64,000 nt of DNA from Spirulinaceae cyanobacterium SM2_1_0 (GTDB lineage Bacteria; Cyanobacteriota; Cyanobacteriia; Cyanobacteriales; Spirulinaceae): the NCBI GenBank assembly GCA_012031265.1, contig JAAUTY010000007.1:51340-115339 (forward strand). The letters run 5' to 3'. The notes beneath the pieces were generated by a model. The model was not told where the DNA came from, ran no database searches, and saw only the letters and a list, made by a program, of their open reading frames with translations. Both the position numbers and the translations under genes were made by a program. Positions 52,454-63,200 of this stretch are shown here, piece after piece. How positions within the stretch are numbered: position 1 is the first letter of the stretch; each line of letters begins with the position of its first letter.

Positions 52454-52822
52454 TTAATCTTCGTCGTGATCGCGATCTGGCAACGATTCCTCACCACCCA
52501 ACAAATTTTCTAACCGATCCTTCGACCAGTGCTCAGTCGGGTAGGCAACGGCCTCGATGCAGGCAAGGCGAATCAGCCAAGTCGTGCGCTTGTAACCTGG
52601 GTCTTCAGGCTCCTCATCCTCGCTAGCAGCGGACAGTGTGAGGATCTCGACAAAATCGCTGTCAATGCGGATCGGGATGCCCGCGAAGCTATCGTTATTC
52701 GTCTCAATCCAGACCTTATCACCGTTCTGGAGGGCTTCTTCGAGTCGCTGATGCAGGAGATTGGGCAGCGAACTCGTGGCTTTGGGGACAAACTGTTGCA
52801 AGAAGTCAGTAAAGTCGGGCAT
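52454..52822 (-). CDS. Conserved hypothetical protein, 122 aa
   Basis: The product MPDFTDFLQQFVPKATSSLPN... has a helical N-terminus, a beta-rich middle (GDKVWIETNNDSFAGIPIRIDSDFVEILTLSA) resembling a small Sm/SH3-like barrel, and the segment YKRTTWLIRLACIEAVAYPTEHW. No signal or membrane segment. I do not recognise a named family; the barrel reading is inference. It stands between the CHAT gene and a 430-residue membrane protein, on the same strand. Confidence 0.75.
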   Translation of the reverse strand: MPDFTDFLQQFVPKATSSLPNLLHQRLEEALQNGDKVWIETNNDSFAGIPIRIDSDFVEILTLSAASEDEEPEDPGYKRTTWLIRLACIEAVAYPTEHWSKDRLENLLGGEESLPDRDHDED

Positions 52823-52929
52823 TCGGTCGCGTTGGTCTCCGTCAGGAAGGGCAAGCGTGAAATGCGCGGTTAACTCCCAGATTACCTCACGATTGCAACG
52901 ACGATCATGCCAGGGGCGATCGCGCTGCT

Positions 52930-54222
52930 CTACCCCTCAATCGGAAGTTGGGTGAGCAAGGCCTGGAGCTTGGATTTGCGGGCATGGGCCGTCAGCAGTT
53001 GGCGGCGGTAGTGCGTCCAGTCGGCAGGGCGACCGAGTTGCTGATAAGCGCGGCGGACGCGATCGAGCCAAGCGATCGCCTCGGGATAGGCTTTTGCCTT
53101 GCCTTGCGCGATCATGGCTTCGGCCTGTTGTTGGGCACTGGCGAGTACCCAACTGGGGCGCGCCGTCAGCGCTGCATCCATGACCCGCTGGCGCAGATCA
53201 CTTTGGCTGGCTTCAAGACTATCGGCAACGGCGATCGCCTCATCCAGCCAGCCTTCATGGATTAAGATGTCCAACTTCACCGCTTCGGTTCCCGGCGGCA
53301 GGGCGGCCAACAGCTCTGGGCGCAATTCTCCCCAGCGCTGCGGACTGGCTAGCTCCTGGATCTGCTGGTAGGCGACCAAGCTGGGCCTGGCTCGAAAGGC
53401 GGCCAAGCGAGTCTCCAGCAGGCGCTGCCAATCGGCAATCGTCGGAGCGGGCGAGCGTGCCGCTGGTAATTGCGGCGGGCTAGTTGTTCCCAGCCCTTCG
53501 CGGCGGGCCAGCCAGTCGAGGAGATACCAAGTTTTGTACAAGCAACGTAGGCGCGCCGGTTGCAGGCGGTCGGGGTTGCGTTGCCAGCGATCGCGCAGAT
53601 CCAGCAGCAGATATTGAATTTCTAGCGCCGAGGGCGCGGCAGCGCTGGTGGCGAAATTGTCGATGGCGTCGGTGAGGATTTGCTCGAGACAGCGGGCGTC
53701 GCGGGCTGCCGTCGCACCGATCAGCCAAGCCCAGACCTTCTGGAGCGTCGCTAAGCGGGGTTGGTAGCGCTGCTGGAGCGGTTCGAGATACCAGAGCAGA
53801 TAGGTTTGGCGCTGTTCGAGCGCTTCGATGGCGGCGGCGATGCGCCAGTGGCGGTCGGGCGTGCCCTCACTGGCGATCGCCAGACTCTGCCGCACGAGAA
53901 AATAGCGACCAGCGAGATTTTGTAGGCGCAGCAATTCGCCCTGGCTGTCGCGGCGGGCCTGCATTTCCCCCCAAGCCAGTTGGGCAAGGAGCGGTTGCAG
54001 AGCGCGCAGCTCGCGCCAGAGCATCGCTGGACCTTGCAAGCTGCGACCCAGCATTCCGGCGGCATAGCCGAAGGGCAAGCGGTTGCGCCAGCCTAGTGAA
54101 ACCAGCCCCCAGGCGGCGATGATCCAGAGCAAAAAACTCAGTCCGCGCAGGTGATTGAGGGCGATTTGCAAGGGTGCGCGTGGCGGCAGCGTCACGGGCA
54201 GGGCCGCGCGATCGCAGTGCAA
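52930..54222 (-). CDS. Membrane protein with helical-repeat domain, unknown function
   Basis: The 430-residue product has one membrane helix near residues 25-45 (LNHLRGLSFLLWIIAAWGLVSLGW). The rest is alpha-helical, with a C-terminal part (LPPGTEAVKLDILIHEGWLDEAIAVADSLE...RPSWVLASAQQQAEAMIAQGKAKAYPEAIAWLDRVRRAYQQLGRPADWTHYRRQLLTAHARKSKLQALL) resembling the helical repeats found behind SWIM zinc-finger domains. The SWIM cysteines are absent, so zinc binding is not supported. The start is uncertain; a later ATG could be used. Function unknown. Confidence 0.72.
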   Translation of the reverse strand: MHCDRAALPVTLPPRAPLQIALNHLRGLSFLLWIIAAWGLVSLGWRNRLPFGYAAGMLGRSLQGPAMLWRELRALQPLLAQLAWGEMQARRDSQGELLRLQNLAGRYFLVRQSLAIASEGTPDRHWRIAAAIEALEQRQTYLLWYLEPLQQRYQPRLATLQKVWAWLIGATAARDARCLEQILTDAIDNFATSAAAPSALEIQYLLLDLRDRWQRNPDRLQPARLRCLYKTWYLLDWLARREGLGTTSPPQLPAARSPAPTIADWQRLLETRLAAFRARPSLVAYQQIQELASPQRWGELRPELLAALPPGTEAVKLDILIHEGWLDEAIAVADSLEASQSDLRQRVMDAALTARPSWVLASAQQQAEAMIAQGKAKAYPEAIAWLDRVRRAYQQLGRPADWTHYRRQLLTAHARKSKLQALLTQLPIEG

Positions 54223-54430
54223 AAGCCAGCGGTCAAGGGCGGGGTTGCCCCCCGGTGCGGCGGGCGGCGGCGTAGGGGCAGGCTGAGCGCGGGACTGGAG
54301 TTCGAGAAAGGGGCAACATCGATTCAGTTCAGTTCAGGATTCAGCGTTGAGGGTTCGAGGTTCAGCGCCGGGTTCACCGTCGCCCGACTACAGGGGAAAT
54401 TCCCATGCACCGAACATCAGCATGAAACCC

Positions 54431-55480
54431 TTAAGTGGGTGACAGCGGTTGGGGACGCTCACCTGCGAGCATCCATTCAATAAAGCCGAGCGGTGGTGCC
54501 AGCCATTTGCCCTCATATTTCGTGCCGAAGTGGAGGTGCGGGCCGGTGCCAGCGCTGCCTGTTGTGCCGAAGCTGCTACCAGCGGGGTAGGTTCCCGGCC
54601 GACAGGTTTGCAGGTGGTGGGCAATGAATGTCCAACCAGGCAAGGATTGGCTCTCGAGACGGGCGTAGGTGCCCCATGGCGGTTGCTGAATGCAGTCCAC
54701 CCGCGCCACTGCCCCGGGGAGGGCGATCGCCGCCAGCGGTGTACCGACCGGCGTACCGACATCAGCGCCACGATGGGCGACACAGCCGGAGATATTTTGC
54801 GCGTCGATTTCCGTTAAGCTTTTGCCCAAGCAATCGGGATGGCTGCGCTGGCCGGTGCTGGGATGCACCGGGCGTAGACGGTAGTGGTCAGTGATACGGT
54901 AGCGGGTATTGCGGCCGCGGGCCTGCTGTTGACGGCTGGGAGTCTGGGCGAGCTGTGCCGAGCCGAAGAGATGGCTGAGTTGCTCTGGAGGCACCGGAGC
55001 CGACTCAGCCGGGCGATTGGGGGCCGGTTGACCGGCGGGGGGAGCGAGGCGCTGCTGTCGTAGCGGCTGGATGACGGTGATGTAGGCGATGCCGAGCAGC
55101 AAGATGCCAAACAGGGCCAAGGTCGAGCGCTGCGATTGTCGGGCTTGGCGATCGCCCAGCAGGCGGTCGAGTTTGCGTTCGAGGCGGTTGGTTTGCCCGT
55201 AGAGATCGAAGAGGTGGCGGAGAATACGGTTTTCGGTGTCCTGGAGATTTTGCAACAACTGGTGGCGATCGCGTTGGCGATCGCGGCGCAGTTGCTGTTC
55301 GAGATGAACGAGGTCGGGGTGATGATGGCGATCGCTGACCGGCTCGGTCGGCGGTGGCGGTTCAGGCGTCCGCAGCGGATCGATCACTTCGGCATCGAGA
55401 ATATCGGCATCGAGCATTTCCGCCATGGAGGGCGGTGAAGGCGATCGCGTGTGACCGTTGCCATTTTGGGTGTGGGACAT
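54431..55480 (-). CDS. M23 peptidase (LytM-type) with membrane anchor
   Basis: The 349-residue protein has a cytosolic Pro-rich and coiled-coil region (LVHLEQQLRRDRQRDRHQLLQNLQDTENRILRHLFDLYGQTNRLERKLDRLL), a membrane helix (STLALFGILLLGIAYITVIQPL) and a periplasmic M23 domain. Zinc-ligand motifs are CVAHRGADVGTPVGTPLAA and GPHLHFGTKYEGKW. M23 enzymes cut glycyl or peptide cross-links in peptidoglycan; whether this one is active or a regulator is unknown. The start at 55480 (MSHTQNGNGH) leaves a 4-bp gap after the upstream gene, so they are co-transcribed. It precedes the 52930 gene on the same strand. Confidence 0.88.
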   Translation of the reverse strand: MSHTQNGNGHTRSPSPPSMAEMLDADILDAEVIDPLRTPEPPPPTEPVSDRHHHPDLVHLEQQLRRDRQRDRHQLLQNLQDTENRILRHLFDLYGQTNRLERKLDRLLGDRQARQSQRSTLALFGILLLGIAYITVIQPLRQQRLAPPAGQPAPNRPAESAPVPPEQLSHLFGSAQLAQTPSRQQQARGRNTRYRITDHYRLRPVHPSTGQRSHPDCLGKSLTEIDAQNISGCVAHRGADVGTPVGTPLAAIALPGAVARVDCIQQPPWGTYARLESQSLPGWTFIAHHLQTCRPGTYPAGSSFGTTGSAGTGPHLHFGTKYEGKWLAPPLGFIEWMLAGERPQPLSPT

Positions 55481-55484
55481 CGTT

Positions 55485-55991
55485 CTACAACCCCGAGAAG
55501 TTTTCAAACAAAATCAACACATCAGGACTGTCGCCCGCTTGCAGCGCATCGATCGCCTTGTCCGGCTCGACCAAGTAGCGATACTGGCGCGTGCCGCCGC
55601 GAGTAAAGTTGCAAATCGGCTCGCCCAGGGCAGCTTGCACTTCGATCAGATCGTTAAATTGCTGACCATCGAGAACTGCTTGTCGCAAGCTTTGGGCCTG
55701 TGCCAGCGAGAGCGGTGGGGTCGCAGGTTCGATCGAACCGGGTGGGCAAACCGCCAGAAAATTGGCGCGGGTAGGGGCGGGAGGTGCTGCTACTTGGCCG
55801 CCGACCGCAGCGGGGGGGCTAACCGCTAGACTGGAATCGACCGTGCTGGATGCACTAGTTTTGGCAGCAAGGTTGAGCAATGGCGTCAGGTCAAAGGCGC
55901 GCTCGGAACCACTCAGCGATGCACCGACAATGCCAGTGACGACCACGAGCACGGCGCAGCCGATCACGCCTTTGAAAAATTCATCCATCAC
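55485..55991 (-). CDS. Small membrane-anchored protein of unknown function
   Basis: The 168-residue product starts MMDEFFKGVIGCAVLVVVTGIVGASLSGSERAF, an N-terminal anchor, followed by a Pro/Ala/Ser linker and a small domain ending FNDLIEVQAALGEPICNFTRGGTRQYRYLVEPDKAIDALQAGDSPDVLILFENF. The EVQAALGEP...YRYLVEPD pattern resembles an SmpA/OmlA-like fold, which is a weak suggestion. It is 4 bp upstream of the M23 peptidase gene, so the two likely work together in the envelope. Confidence 0.72.
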   Translation of the reverse strand: MMDEFFKGVIGCAVLVVVTGIVGASLSGSERAFDLTPLLNLAAKTSASSTVDSSLAVSPPAAVGGQVAAPPAPTRANFLAVCPPGSIEPATPPLSLAQAQSLRQAVLDGQQFNDLIEVQAALGEPICNFTRGGTRQYRYLVEPDKAIDALQAGDSPDVLILFENFSGL

Positions 55992-56349
55992 GAACCTCCC
56001 GTCCTCAGTTCACAACGACTGATTTTGATTAAGTATAAATGTACTGCTTAATCGCTAAAAAAGCTACTCTTTTCAGCCCAATGACCGCTAGTCTCAAAAT
56101 CAACCGGAAGCCCACTCTACAGCCAGAAAGGGCGAATACTGAACAATGACGGCAAACTCAAGCTGGCGGCGATGCCCTGACCCATCCGGGTCAACACGCG
56201 ACTACTCCTGATACGTATCGGCGCTAAATTCTCTGAGGAAATAAATGAAAACCTTCTATTTCCCCTCGTCGCTACCTAGCAATGGTGTTTAAGATAATCA
56301 ACAGATCCGCTCCTGCTTGAGTTGCGCCTGCTCTGAGCGTAGCCCACTG
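55992..56349. other. Divergent promoter region, nothing else recognised
   Basis: This region separates the leftward M23 operon from the rightward cyclase gene. It is AT-richer around 56025-56075 and 56225-56275, suitable for promoters. No RNA or repeat-family member is visible. Confidence 0.5.
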
Positions 56350-59300
56350 ATGAATCCAGCCAACATTCTCATCGTTGACGATACGCCAGCGAACTTGCGC
56401 CTTCTGACTGAGGTGCTGAGTCGTAGTGGCTACCGGGTACGCTCGGCGATCAATGGCACGCTGGCGCTGTCGGGGGCGATCGCTCACCCCCCGGATCTGA
56501 TCCTGCTGGACATCATGATGCCGGATCTAAATGGCTACGAGGTCTGCCAACATCTCAAGGGCAGCCAGCGGACCCGTGATGTCCCGGTCATCTTTCTCAG
56601 TGCTTTGGAAGAAGCCACCGATAAAGTACGGGCGTTTGAAGTCGGCGGCGTGGACTACATCAGCAAGCCGTTTCAAAAGGCTGAAGTCTTAGTGCGGGTC
56701 GAAAACCAGCTCAGCCGACGCCGCTTGCAACTCCAGCTCAGCGAGCAGAATGAAACCCTGCAAGCGGAAGTGCGAGAACGGGCGATCGCCCAACAACGCC
56801 TGCAACAATTCAGCACCAATCTCAAAGAACTCCATCGCCTCGATACCAGCTACTACGACAGCGCTGCCGCCCGCTACACCGACTACTTGCAAACCGGCTG
56901 CCGGATTCTGAATCTCGAAGTCGGCTGGCTGAGTCGCCACCAGGGCGATCGCACGCAGATCGAGGCGCAATGTAATCCTGACCCCCACTGGCAACCGCCC
57001 ACGCTGCCAGCACCAACGGGCACTGACTGCATGACCATATCCCTACCGACGGCGTCTGAGGCGGCGGGGATAGCCTGTGACCGCTGTGATCCAACGCAGG
57101 ACGACAGAACGCAGCAATTCAGCGCTTATCTGGGTACGCCGATCTGGGTTAATGAACAGCTCTATGGCACGCTGGCTTTTGCCAGCCGCAGTTTGAGCCA
57201 GGAGCAGACCACACCGCGCACCTTTGCCGCTCAGGAATGTGAAATCGTCGAGCTGATGGCGAAAAGTCTCGGGCAATTCATCGCGGCGCGCGCGGCCGAA
57301 CACCAGCGCCAGCAAGCCGAGGCGGAAACGCGACTCCTGCTCGCCGTGACCCGCGCGATCGCCGAATCCCCCGACTTTGACACCGCCCTCGCCCTCGCCC
57401 TCGCCCACGTCAGCGAGGCGAGCGGCTGGAGCTATGCTGAAGCCTGGTTGCCTGACCCGGCGCGGCAATATTTGGCCTGTGCGCCGGTCTGGTATGGACG
57501 CGATCGCGCGGCCCTTGCTGATTTTCATTGCCTCAGCACCCAAACCCAGCGCCATGCCGAAGAAGGGCTGACCGGACGGGTGTGGAAAACAGCTCAGCCG
57601 GAATTCATCGCCGACTTAAACGCGCTGCCCCCGGAGACCATGCTGCGGCGACAGGCGATCATCGACTGTAGCTTCGGTGCCGAACTCGGCGTGCCGATTG
57701 TGGCGGCTAGCTCAGAAACCGATCACCTAGATAAGGCTGTCCTAGCTGTTCTGATCTTCTTTCGCCGTCAAGATGAGCCATTTGACTCGGTGGAAAGTCA
57801 GGAACGCTCGGTCGCACTGGCAATGGCGATCGCCACACAGCTCGGTGCCGGCTTGCAGCAAAAGCAGATCGAAGCCGAGCAGAGTGCGATCCTGAGCGCC
57901 ATGACTGACCTAGTGCTGGTGCGCGATCGCCAAGGCCGCTGCCTGAAAGTCATGCCAACCAGCACTACTAGCCTGATTTGTCCGCCAGACGAGATGGTCG
58001 GCAAGACGCTCCACGAGGTCATGCCCCAGCCCCTCGCCGATCGGATGCTGGCGGGCATCCAAACCGCCCTCGACCAACAAACCACGCAAAACGCTGAGTA
58101 CTACGTCAAACGCGATGGGCAGATGATCTGGTTGGCGGCGAGTATTTCACCGCTAGATAGCGATCGTGCCATCCTCGTCGCCCGTGACATCAGTGAGCGC
58201 AAGCAACGCGAGGAGGCACTGCAACTGATCGCCAAAGGCACGGCGGAGACCATCGGTGACGAATTCTTCAATGCCTGCACGCGCGTACTCGCCCAGGCGC
58301 TCGGCATTCGCTACGTTTTGGTCGGTCGCTTTGCCGACGCCGATCATCGCCAAATCGAGGCGATCGCCTTCTGGACGGGCGAGGATTTTTACCCTGAAAA
58401 ATTGGTCTATGCCCTGAACGACACACCTTGCGAGCGTGTCTTGAATGGCAACCCGCAATTTTGGGCACAGGGCGTCCAAGCCGAGTTTCCTCAGGATCAA
58501 TCTCTAGTTGAGCTGGGAGTCGAGAGCTACTGGAGCGTGCCGCTGCGCGATCGCCAGGAGCAAGTCATCGGTCACCTGGTGCTGATGGACACCAAGCCGA
58601 TGCAGCGCGATCGCCAACAAGAATTGCTCGTGGACATCTTCGTCGCCCGTGCTAGCGTAGAGCTAGAGCGCCAACTGGCGGCCGAAGCCCTGCAAACCAG
58701 CGAAGCCCGCAACCAAGCCATCCTACGCGCCATTCCGGATCTGATGTTTCGGGTTCGCAGCGACGGCATCTACTTGGGCTATGTCAAGACCCGCGATTTC
58801 ACTGACCTGCTGCCGGAGGACTACGAGCCGATCGGTCGCCACATCCGCGAGTTTCTGCCGCCCGCGCTGGCACTCCGCCACCTCCAGCACCTGAAGATTG
58901 CCCTGGTGACCGGTGTGCCCCAGCTCTACGAGCAGGAGGTGCAACTCGAAAACCGCATCCAGCATGAAGAAGTCCGCGTTGTGGTCAGCGGCCCCGACGA
59001 AGCCCTGTTCATTGTGCGGGATGTGAGCGATCGCAAACACGCCGAAATCGCCCTCCGCATCGCCCAACAGCAATCTGAAAGCCTACTGCTCAATATCCTG
59101 CCGCGCCCGATCGCCGAGCGGCTCAAAAAACAGCCCGGCGTGATCGCCGAACAATTTGATGAAGCGACGATCCTCTTCGCCGACATTGTTGGCTTCACGC
59201 CCCTGGCAGCGCTGATGACGCCGATCGAGGTCGTGAACTTGCTCAATCAGGTCTTTTCGGAATTCGACCGCCTCGCCGAACAGTTTCAGATCGAAAAAAT

Positions 59301-59715
59301 CAAAACCATCGGTGACGCCTATATGGCGGTCAGCGGTGTGCCAACATTTCAGTTCAACCATGCGATCGCCGCAGCCGAGATGGCGCTGGCAATGCAAGCC
59401 GTCCTTCCCCAAGTCAGCACGCCCCGCCTCCGCGAACTGTGCGGTGATCAGCCACTTCAGATGCGCGTCGGCATTCATACCGGCTCTGTGGTTGCCGGTG
59501 TCATTGGGGCAAAGAAATTCATCTACGACCTCTGGGGCGATGCCGTCAACATCGCCTCGCGCATGGAGTCGCAAGGCTTACCCGGTCACATCCAGATCAC
59601 CGAGGCGACTTACGAAAAGCTAAGCGGTTGCTTCCGCTGCGAGCGGCGGGGTGAAGTCGCCGTGCGCGGGCGCGGCGCGATCGCGACCTATTGGCTGCTC
59701 CCCGACGACCAATAG
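56350..59715 (+). CDS. Multi-sensor adenylate cyclase (REC-GAF-PAS-GAF-PAS-class III)
   Basis: The 1121-residue protein starts with a receiver domain (phosphorylation site Asp54 in LILLDIMMPD; Lys in YISKPFQKAEVLV), then two GAF-like domains, a PAS domain with its C-cap, a further GAF (LVGRFADADHRQIEAIAFWTG), another PAS, and a class III cyclase at about 935-1110. Metal aspartates are in ILFADIVGFT and KTIGDAYM. Substrate-specifying Lys (IEKIKTIGD) and Asp (YDLWGDAVN) indicate ATP, so cAMP is the likely product; NIASRM supplies the transition-state Asn and Arg. The start at 56350 gives the receiver N-terminus. No partner kinase is adjacent. Bilin or other ligand binding in the GAFs is not evident. 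Confidence 0.93.
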   Translation: MNPANILIVDDTPANLRLLTEVLSRSGYRVRSAINGTLALSGAIAHPPDLILLDIMMPDLNGYEVCQHLKGSQRTRDVPVIFLSALEEATDKVRAFEVGGVDYISKPFQKAEVLVRVENQLSRRRLQLQLSEQNETLQAEVRERAIAQQRLQQFSTNLKELHRLDTSYYDSAAARYTDYLQTGCRILNLEVGWLSRHQGDRTQIEAQCNPDPHWQPPTLPAPTGTDCMTISLPTASEAAGIACDRCDPTQDDRTQQFSAYLGTPIWVNEQLYGTLAFASRSLSQEQTTPRTFAAQECEIVELMAKSLGQFIAARAAEHQRQQAEAETRLLLAVTRAIAESPDFDTALALALAHVSEASGWSYAEAWLPDPARQYLACAPVWYGRDRAALADFHCLSTQTQRHAEEGLTGRVWKTAQPEFIADLNALPPETMLRRQAIIDCSFGAELGVPIVAASSETDHLDKAVLAVLIFFRRQDEPFDSVESQERSVALAMAIATQLGAGLQQKQIEAEQSAILSAMTDLVLVRDRQGRCLKVMPTSTTSLICPPDEMVGKTLHEVMPQPLADRMLAGIQTALDQQTTQNAEYYVKRDGQMIWLAASISPLDSDRAILVARDISERKQREEALQLIAKGTAETIGDEFFNACTRVLAQALGIRYVLVGRFADADHRQIEAIAFWTGEDFYPEKLVYALNDTPCERVLNGNPQFWAQGVQAEFPQDQSLVELGVESYWSVPLRDRQEQVIGHLVLMDTKPMQRDRQQELLVDIFVARASVELERQLAAEALQTSEARNQAILRAIPDLMFRVRSDGIYLGYVKTRDFTDLLPEDYEPIGRHIREFLPPALALRHLQHLKIALVTGVPQLYEQEVQLENRIQHEEVRVVVSGPDEALFIVRDVSDRKHAEIALRIAQQQSESLLLNILPRPIAERLKKQPGVIAEQFDEATILFADIVGFTPLAALMTPIEVVNLLNQVFSEFDRLAEQFQIEKIKTIGDAYMAVSGVPTFQFNHAIAAAEMALAMQAVLPQVSTPRLRELCGDQPLQMRVGIHTGSVVAGVIGAKKFIYDLWGDAVNIASRMESQGLPGHIQITEATYEKLSGCFRCERRGEVAVRGRGAIATYWLLPDDQ

Positions 59716-60207
59716 CCTTGACTTAGAACTCCGCTCTTTTGGACTATGCCAATAGTGAGATGTCAGTCTCCACAGAAATCGCTTTGATGAAGTGAGCGAC
59801 TACACTGGCGTTTCGTCTCTCGAGTTTTGGAGTTTAGGATTGTTTGATCCAGAGGTTCTTGCTAAATCGAGCCATCAAGCCATTGAGTGAAGGCATTAAT
59901 GGCAGCTAGGTCTCCTGGCTACTTTGCAGGCGCTAATGACACCAAATCCTGTCCTCGGATCCCAAGAATTGCATCCTTTATCCCCAGCCTGGAAGAGGAT
60001 TGATTGATGGGTTTGATTCGCGGGGTATAGATACCGGATTTAGCATGAGATGTTGAACCAATGCTTCTGAATGGGCAAGGTTCATCTCTCGGTTAAATCA
60101 TCGCTATCGACTTGTTTTCAGGTCGTAGTTGCTATCGCTTATTGCCGAGGACTTCCAAAACGACAGAAGCAGCCATGCTTTGGATCTTTAGCCGTCAGGA
60201 AACTATC
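59716..60207. other. Intergenic region, nothing recognised
   Basis: The 492-base stretch before the repeat membrane protein contains a probable promoter and AGGA ribosome site near 60198. No other feature is supported. Confidence 0.5.
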
Positions 60208-63200
60208 ATGACAGAACACAGCTACGTAGAAATCATGCCGCTGCTCGCGCAGCTTGCTGACCCTGGGATCGATACTCCCGAAGAAGCTGCCCTGATCTTC
60301 TCAGGGCCGCAGTTTTTTATTGCCCTACTTTCAGGCATTGTTCTCGCCTTCGGCTTTCAACTTCTGTTAACCAACCTCTCCGTAGCAGCGGGAATTTCTT
60401 ATGTTGGTCATAGCTCATCGTCTCGCCGCTCTGATTCGAGTGACGTCGGCATGGGCAAGATCGGCATCGCAGTCGGTGCTTGGACACTGATCACGGTGAG
60501 TTTGGCGCTCTTCTCTGCTTGCTGGTTAGCGATCAAGCTTAGTCTCTATAACAGTGTGCTCCTCGGTGCGATTACCGGTCTGGTGATTTGGGGCACCTAT
60601 TTTTCCCTCCTCTTTTGGGTTAGTTCAACCACGGTAGGTTCCTTGATTGGCTCGGTCGTCAAAACGGCAACCGCAAGCTTCAATGCCCTGGTTGGAACTG
60701 CGACAGCCGCTTTTGGAGCTAAGTCGGCGAGCAACCAGGTGATCGAAACCGCAGAAGCTGTAGCCGCTACGATTCGCCGGGAGATGGCACAGACGCTGGA
60801 TGATGGTGAGCTGCTTGATTCCCTGCGAGATTATGTGACGACCTTGCGATCGCCCGAGCTCCAGACCAACGATCTTGAGACCGAGTTTGAGCGTCTGATC
60901 CAGGACTCTGGGATCGCAGACGCCGCCGACTACGACACCCTCAGCCAGTTGGATCACCGTGCTTTTGAAGAACTGGTCAGCCGCCGCACGGATTTGTCTC
61001 GCCAAGAAACACAGCGGATCGCCAACCGGCTCTACCGTACCTGGCAGAAGTCGCTCACTCAAGCCTCGAATCAGGGGGCACTGACCGAGCTGATCGACTA
61101 CGTGCAAACCGCCAATCCCAACGAACAGATTGCCGAACGCTTGGCAGAGCGCCTCGATCGTTTCCTCCAGGAACATCGTCAGCAAAGACGTTCAGATTCA
61201 GATGGTTTTTTGAGCCAGGGGTTGAATGCCCTGATGGGTGTAGCCCTAGGTCGCGTCGATCTGTCGGATTTGGATGTGGAAAAAATCGCCGGCAAAGTCA
61301 AGCAAGCCAAGTCTCAAATCGTGGCTCAGGGCGATCAGCTCTCGCGTCGGCTTGACCATCAGGAGATCCCTGACAACCCGGTGAAGACGGATGTTGAGTA
61401 CTACCTGCTGAATACCTATCCCTGGCAGCTTCAGCCCGAACGCTTGAAGCTGGAGTTTCGCCAGCGGCTCTATGATACTGAGGCCGAGCCGAGGGCGCTG
61501 CGTCAGGCACTGGCTCCGCTCAATCGCGCCTATTTCTGTGAGCTGCTAGAATCTCGGGGCTTGATGACCCAAGCCGAGATCGATGCTACCGCCACCATCC
61601 TGGAGTCAGTGCGGGCAGATGTGCTGCGGGTGGTGACTGATATCGACCGCTTCGAGAAGGCGAAAGCGTTGCAAAGTCAGGTGCAAGCGTTCTTGCGTGT
61701 GACACCTAAGGCGGAATTGACCTCGGAAATGGGCGATCGCGCCTTTGCGGCCTTGCTCGAAGACCCAGACGCGAGCTACGAAGACTTGCAAAGTCGCTGC
61801 TCAGAGTTCGGCTACACGCAATTTGCACTCGTTTTGAGAAATCGCGGCGACTTCAATGAAACCGAGGTTGAGCAAGTGGCGATGCAGCTTGAGCGGCGGA
61901 TGAATCAGGTGCTCGCCGACGCGCACGGGCTACAGGATGCCACCAAAACTCGCCTGGAAAACCAGTGGCAGCGCCTTCAAGAATATCTGCGCCACACCGG
62001 CAAGGCGGAACTGAACCCAGAGGGCATCAAGACCGATATCCAGATCCTGATGCAGGAACCGGAAGCGGGTGTCCAGCGCCTGCGTCAGCGACTCGCTTAC
62101 TTCGACCGCGAAACCCTCGTGCAGTTGCTCAACCAGCGCCATGATCTCAATGAGGGAGAAGTGCGGCAGATCATGCGCGAGGTCGAGGGCAGTTGGCATC
62201 AGGTCATCCATGCCCCAGCCGCGCTCACGGCTCGGGCTAAGCAGGAATATGCTGAAGCTACGCGCGCCCTGGAAAATTACCTGCGGAGCACAGGCAAGCC
62301 GGAACTCAACCCTGACGGCATCAAACGTGATTTGCAGGCTTTGCTCCAGGAGCCGCGCGTTGGATTGCGGGCGATGCGCGATCGCCTCGCTCAGATGGAT
62401 CGCGACACCCTCGTGCAGTTGCTCAGCCAGCGCGATGACCTCAGTGAGGCCGAAGTCAATCAGATTATTGATGACCTGCTGGAAACGATTCGCAGTCTAC
62501 TTCGTGCCCCGCAACGCCTAGCCCGCCGTGCCCAGGCGGAAGTACTCTCGTTTGAGCAGTCACTTGCGGATTATCTGCGTAGCACAGACAAGGCGGAGTT
62601 GAATCCTGATGGGATCAAACGGGATCTGCACTTGTTGGTCAATGATCCCCGCCTGGGGAGCCAACGGCTGCGGGAGCGCCTGTCGAACATGGATCGTCAT
62701 ACCCTCGTGGCGTTGCTGGCGCAGCGTCCCGACATGACCCAGGAGGAGGCAGAAGCGGCAGTTGCAGAAGTGGTCGCTGTGCGCGATCGCATCCTGGCAC
62801 AGATCCAGAGCTTCCAAGACCGCATTCAGAACATGATTCAGCGTCTGCTGACCCGCATCCAAATGTATCTGGACTCCTTAGAGCGTCCGGAACTAGCTTA
62901 CGATGGCATTCGGCGGGATCTTCAGCAACTCTTCAATGATCCGCAAGCGGGCTTTGAGTCCTTGCGCTACCGCTTCTCACAGTTTGACCGTGACACGCTG
63001 GTCGCGCTGCTCAGCTCGCACGATGCGATTTCTGAAGCTGATGCTTCGCAGGTGCTGGCTCAGATTGAGTCGGCTCGCGACACCGTATTGCGGCGGGCTG
63101 AGCAGCTCGAGCACAAGGTGGAGGGTCGCATCCAAGCTCTGAAGCAGCAAGCGCAAGCGCAAGTCGAAGAGACGCGCCAAGCCGCCGCGGCGGCGGCTTG

